This document shows positions 61,442 through 64,000 of a stretch of DNA of 64,000 nt, piece by piece. Within the stretch, counting starts at the first letter, position 1; the number at the start of each line of letters is the position of its first letter. This DNA is from Ulva prolifera. Its lineage: Eukaryota; Chlorophyta; Ulvophyceae; Ulvales; Ulvaceae. The stretch spans positions 8,871,315 through 8,935,314 of the forward strand of contig CM041199.1 in assembly GCA_023078555.1 (NCBI GenBank). The letters are read 5' to 3'. Both the position numbers and the translations under genes were made by a program. The notes under the pieces are model-generated. The model made no database searches. It had not been told where the DNA came from and saw nothing but the letters and a program-made list of their open reading frames with translations.

Positions 61442-64000
61442 CCTGTCTAGTCAAGTCCCAAGCATGTTTGCGTAGAAACCAGGTGGCTTAAGCAACTCCC
61501 AAGCCTGTCTAGGCAACTCCCAAGCATAATTGCATAGATACCAGGTGGCTTAAGCAACTCCCAAGCCTGTCTAGTTAACTCCCAAGCATGTTTGCGTAGA
61601 AACCAGGTGGCTTAAGCAACTCCCAAGCCCGTCTAGGCAACTCCCAAGCATGTTTGCGTAGAAACCTGGTCGCTTAAGCAACTCCCAAGCCTGTCTAGGC
61701 AACTCCCAAGCCTGTATAGTCAACTCCCAAGCATGTTTGCGTAGAAACCAGGTGGCTTAAGCAACTCCCAAGCCCGTCTAGGCAACTCCCAAGCATGTTT
61801 GCGTAGAAACCTGGTCGCTTAAGCAACTCCCAAGCCTGTCTAGGCAACTCCCAAGCATGTCTACTCAACTCCCAAGCATGTTTGCGTAGAAACAAAGTCG
61901 TTTTAGCAACTCCCAAGCATGTCTAGTCAACTCCCAAGCATAATTGCATAGATACCAGGTGGCTGAAGCAACTCCCAAGCCTGTCTAGGCAACTCCCAAG
62001 CATAATTGCATAGATACCAGGTGGCTTAAGCAACTCCCAAGCCTGTCTACGCAGCTCCCCAGCATGTCTAGTCAACTCCTCAGCATGTTTGCGTAGAAAC
62101 AAAGTCGTTTTAGCAACTCCCAAGCATGTCTAGTCAAGTCCCAAGCATGTTTGCGTAGAAACCAGGTGGCTTAAGCAACTCCCAAGCCCGTCTAGGCAAC
62201 TCCCAAGCATGTTTGCGTAGAAACCTGGTCGCTTAAGCAACTCCCAAGCCTGTCTAGGCAACTCCCAAGCATAATTGCATATATACCAGGTGGCTTAAGC
62301 AACTCCCAAGCCTGTCTACGCAACTCCCAAGCATGTTTGCGTAGAAACCAGGTGGCTTAAGCAACTCCCAAGCCCGTCTAGGCAACTCCCAAGCATGTTT
62401 GCGTAGAAACCTGGTCGCTTAAGCAACTCCCAAGCCTGTCTAGGCAACTCCCAAGCCTGTCTAGTCAACTCCCAAGCATGTTTGCGTAGAAACCAGGTGG
62501 CTTAAGCAACTCCCAAGCCCGTCTAGGCAACTCCCAAGCATGTTTGCGTAGAAACCTGGTCGCTTAAGCAACTCCCAAGCCTGTCTAGGCAACTCCCAAG
62601 CATGTCTACTCAACTCCCAAGCATGTTTGCGTAGAAACAAAGTCGTTTTAGCAACTCCCAAGCATGTCTAGTCAACTCCCAAGCATAATTGCATAGATAC
62701 CAGGTGGCTGAAGCAACTCCCAAGCCTGTCTAGGCAACTCCCAAGCATAATTGCATAGATACCAGGTGGCTTAAGCAACTCCCAAGCCTGTCTACGCAGC
62801 TCCCCAGCATGTCTAGTCAACTCCTCAGCATGTTTGCGTAGAAACAAAGTCGTTTTAGCAACTCCCAAGCATGTCTAGTCAACTCCCAAGCATAATTGCA
62901 TAGATACCAGGTGGCTGAAGCAACTCCCAAGCCTGTCTAGGCAACTCCCAAGCCTGTCTAGTCAACTCCCAAGCATGTTAGCGTAGAAACCAGGTGGCTT
63001 AAGCAACTCCCAAGCCGGTCTAGTGAACTCCCAAGCACGTTTGCGTAGAAACCAGGTGGCTTAAGCAACTCCCAAGCCCGTCTAGGCAACTCCCAAGCAT
63101 AATTGCATAGATACCATGTGGCTGAGGCAACTCCCAAGCCTGTCCAGGCAACTCCCAAGCATGTCTACTCAACTCCCAAGCATGTTTGCGTAGAAACCTG
63201 GTCGCTTAAGCAACTCCCAAGCCTGTCTAGGCAACTCCCAAGCCTGTCTAGTCAACTCCCAAGCATGTTTGCGTAGAAACCAGGTGGCTTAAGCAACTCC
63301 CAAGCCCGTCTAGGCAACTCCCAAGCATGTTTGCGTAGAAACCTGGTCGCTTAAGCAACTCCCAAGCCTGTCTAGGCAACTCCCAAGCATAATTGCATAG
63401 ATACCAGGTGGCTTAAGCAACTCCCAAGCCTGTCTAGGCAACTCCCAAGCATAATTGCATAGATACCAGGTGGCTGAAGCAACTCCCAAGCCTGTCTAGG
63501 CAACTCCCAAGCCTGTCTAGTCAACTCCCAAGCATGTTAGCGTAGAAACCAGGTGGCTTAAGCAACTCCCAAGCCGGTCTAGTGAACTCCCAAGCACGTT
63601 TGCGTAGAAACCAGGTGGCTTAAGCAACTCCCAAGCCCGTCTAGGCAACTCCCAAGCATAATTGCATAGATACCATGTGGCTGAGGCAACTCCCAAGCCT
63701 GTCCAGGCAACTCCCAAGCATGTCTACTCAACTCCCAAGCATGTTTGCGTAGAAACCTGGTCGCTTAAGCAACTCCCAAGCCTGTCTAGGCAACTCCCAA
63801 GCCTGTCTAGTCAACTCCCAAGCATGTTAGCGTAGAAACCAGGTGGCTTAAGCAACTCCCAAGCCCGTCTAGTGAACTCCCAAGCACGTTTGCGTAGAAA
63901 CCATGTGGCTTAAGCAACTCCCAAGCCCGTCTAGGCAACTCCCAAGCATAATTGCATAGATACCATGTGGCTGAGGCAACTCCCAAGCCTGTCCAGGCAA
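61235..64000. repeat. Right-hand HOR, third copy, cut by the window end
   Basis: Anchors at 58,217, 58,445, 58,983, 59,190, 59,480, 60,039 and 60,329 recur at +3,478 (61,695, 61,923, 62,461, 62,668, 62,958, 63,517 and 63,807). The last bases lie in a ctgtccagg short unit and the following core. Rare variants ctagttaac near 61,573, ctgtatagtc near 61,713 and gcatatatacc near 62,277 all appear in order. I saw no mismatch with the second copy at the sites compared. Confidence 0.83.

Larger units (their letters stand above)
1..64000. repeat. Satellite array with higher-order structure, open at both ends
   Basis: The whole window is a head-to-tail array of 21-bp and 41-bp units, all in the same orientation, sharing the core caactcccaagc. 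The first bases are already the tail of a short unit and the last bases are inside another, so neither array edge is present. I found no inverted segment, no transposon, no simple-sequence tract longer than six bases and no unique DNA between units. Base composition is near 50% GC by unit: about 12 of 21 in the common short unit and 18 of 41 in the common long unit. Tandem satellites of this size with multi-kilobase HORs are known from eukaryotic heterochromatin. The placement (centromere, pericentromere, subtelomere, sex or B chromosome) is not shown by the sequence. I do not recognise the family. Confidence 0.97.

Noticed and set aside
1-64000. CRISPR array (short direct repeats)
   Set aside because: There are no unique spacers: the sequence between cores is itself repeated, unit lengths are 21 and 41 without a repeat-spacer pattern, and no cas genes are present.
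1-64000. G-quadruplex or telomere-like repeat on the minus strand (GGGAG in every core)
   Set aside because: There is only one GGG per unit, 21 or 41 bp apart, too far for a standard quadruplex, and no short telomere-type repeat is present.
1-64000. Coding repeat protein (mucin-like or leucine-rich) made of 7-residue repeats
   Set aside because: S units alone would keep frame, but L units of 41 bp break it in every HOR and stops occur in all six frames within about 90 codons.

Overview
All 64,000 bases are one uninterrupted tandem satellite array that runs off both ends of the window. I see no gene, RNA gene, transposable element, CRISPR array or unique-sequence island. Every stretch on either strand resolves into two unit types sharing the 12-bp core caactcccaagc: a 21-bp short unit (S: core plus a 9-bp tail such as ctgtctagg) and a 41-bp long unit (L: core plus a 29-bp tail that usually ends in ggtggcttaag). 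They mostly alternate as S-L (62 bp), with frequent S-S-L (83 bp). At a mean near 30 bp per unit the window holds roughly two thousand units (an estimate, not a count).

The array is hierarchical. 62 + 83 gives a 145-bp module. Modules of 207 (145+62), 290 (2x145), 352 (145+207), 435 (3x145), 476 and 497 bp (435+62) recur, and all equal whole numbers of S and L units. These form higher-order repeats (HORs) of about 3.5-5.5 kb, each marked by private substitutions. By region: 1-4.0 kb is a mosaic left part, some of it related to 5.0-8.4 kb and some to 35.7-36.4 kb. About 4,048-15,063 is two successive 5,508-bp copies. About 15.06-16.57 kb is a mosaic holding three spaced 497/498-bp modules. About 16.57-35.7 kb is a run of related HOR copies with steps near 3,457, 3,458, 3,686 and then 4.2-4.4 kb. 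36.0-40.0 kb holds shorter duplications (786 and 1,635 bp). 40.8-47.5 kb is linked by a 4,368-bp step, about 44,548-53,943 is two successive 4,698-bp copies, and 51.9-64.0 kb holds three related copies stepped 5,360/5,298 and then 3,478 bp.

The window suggests a eukaryotic chromosome: tens of kilobases of homogenised satellite with HOR structure is typical of centromeric, pericentromeric, subtelomeric or sex/B-chromosome heterochromatin. I do not recognise the satellite family and cannot name the species or chromosomal position. Open frames on both strands (at most 88 codons) are by-products of the repeat: the 21-bp unit keeps frame and the 41-bp unit shifts it, so no frame stays open. Copies appear to have spread by unequal exchange or amplification, with substitutions common and length changes rare. 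HOR borders given here come from reading anchors by eye and are good to about 30-60 bp. Identity statements rest on the sites compared, not on a computed alignment.
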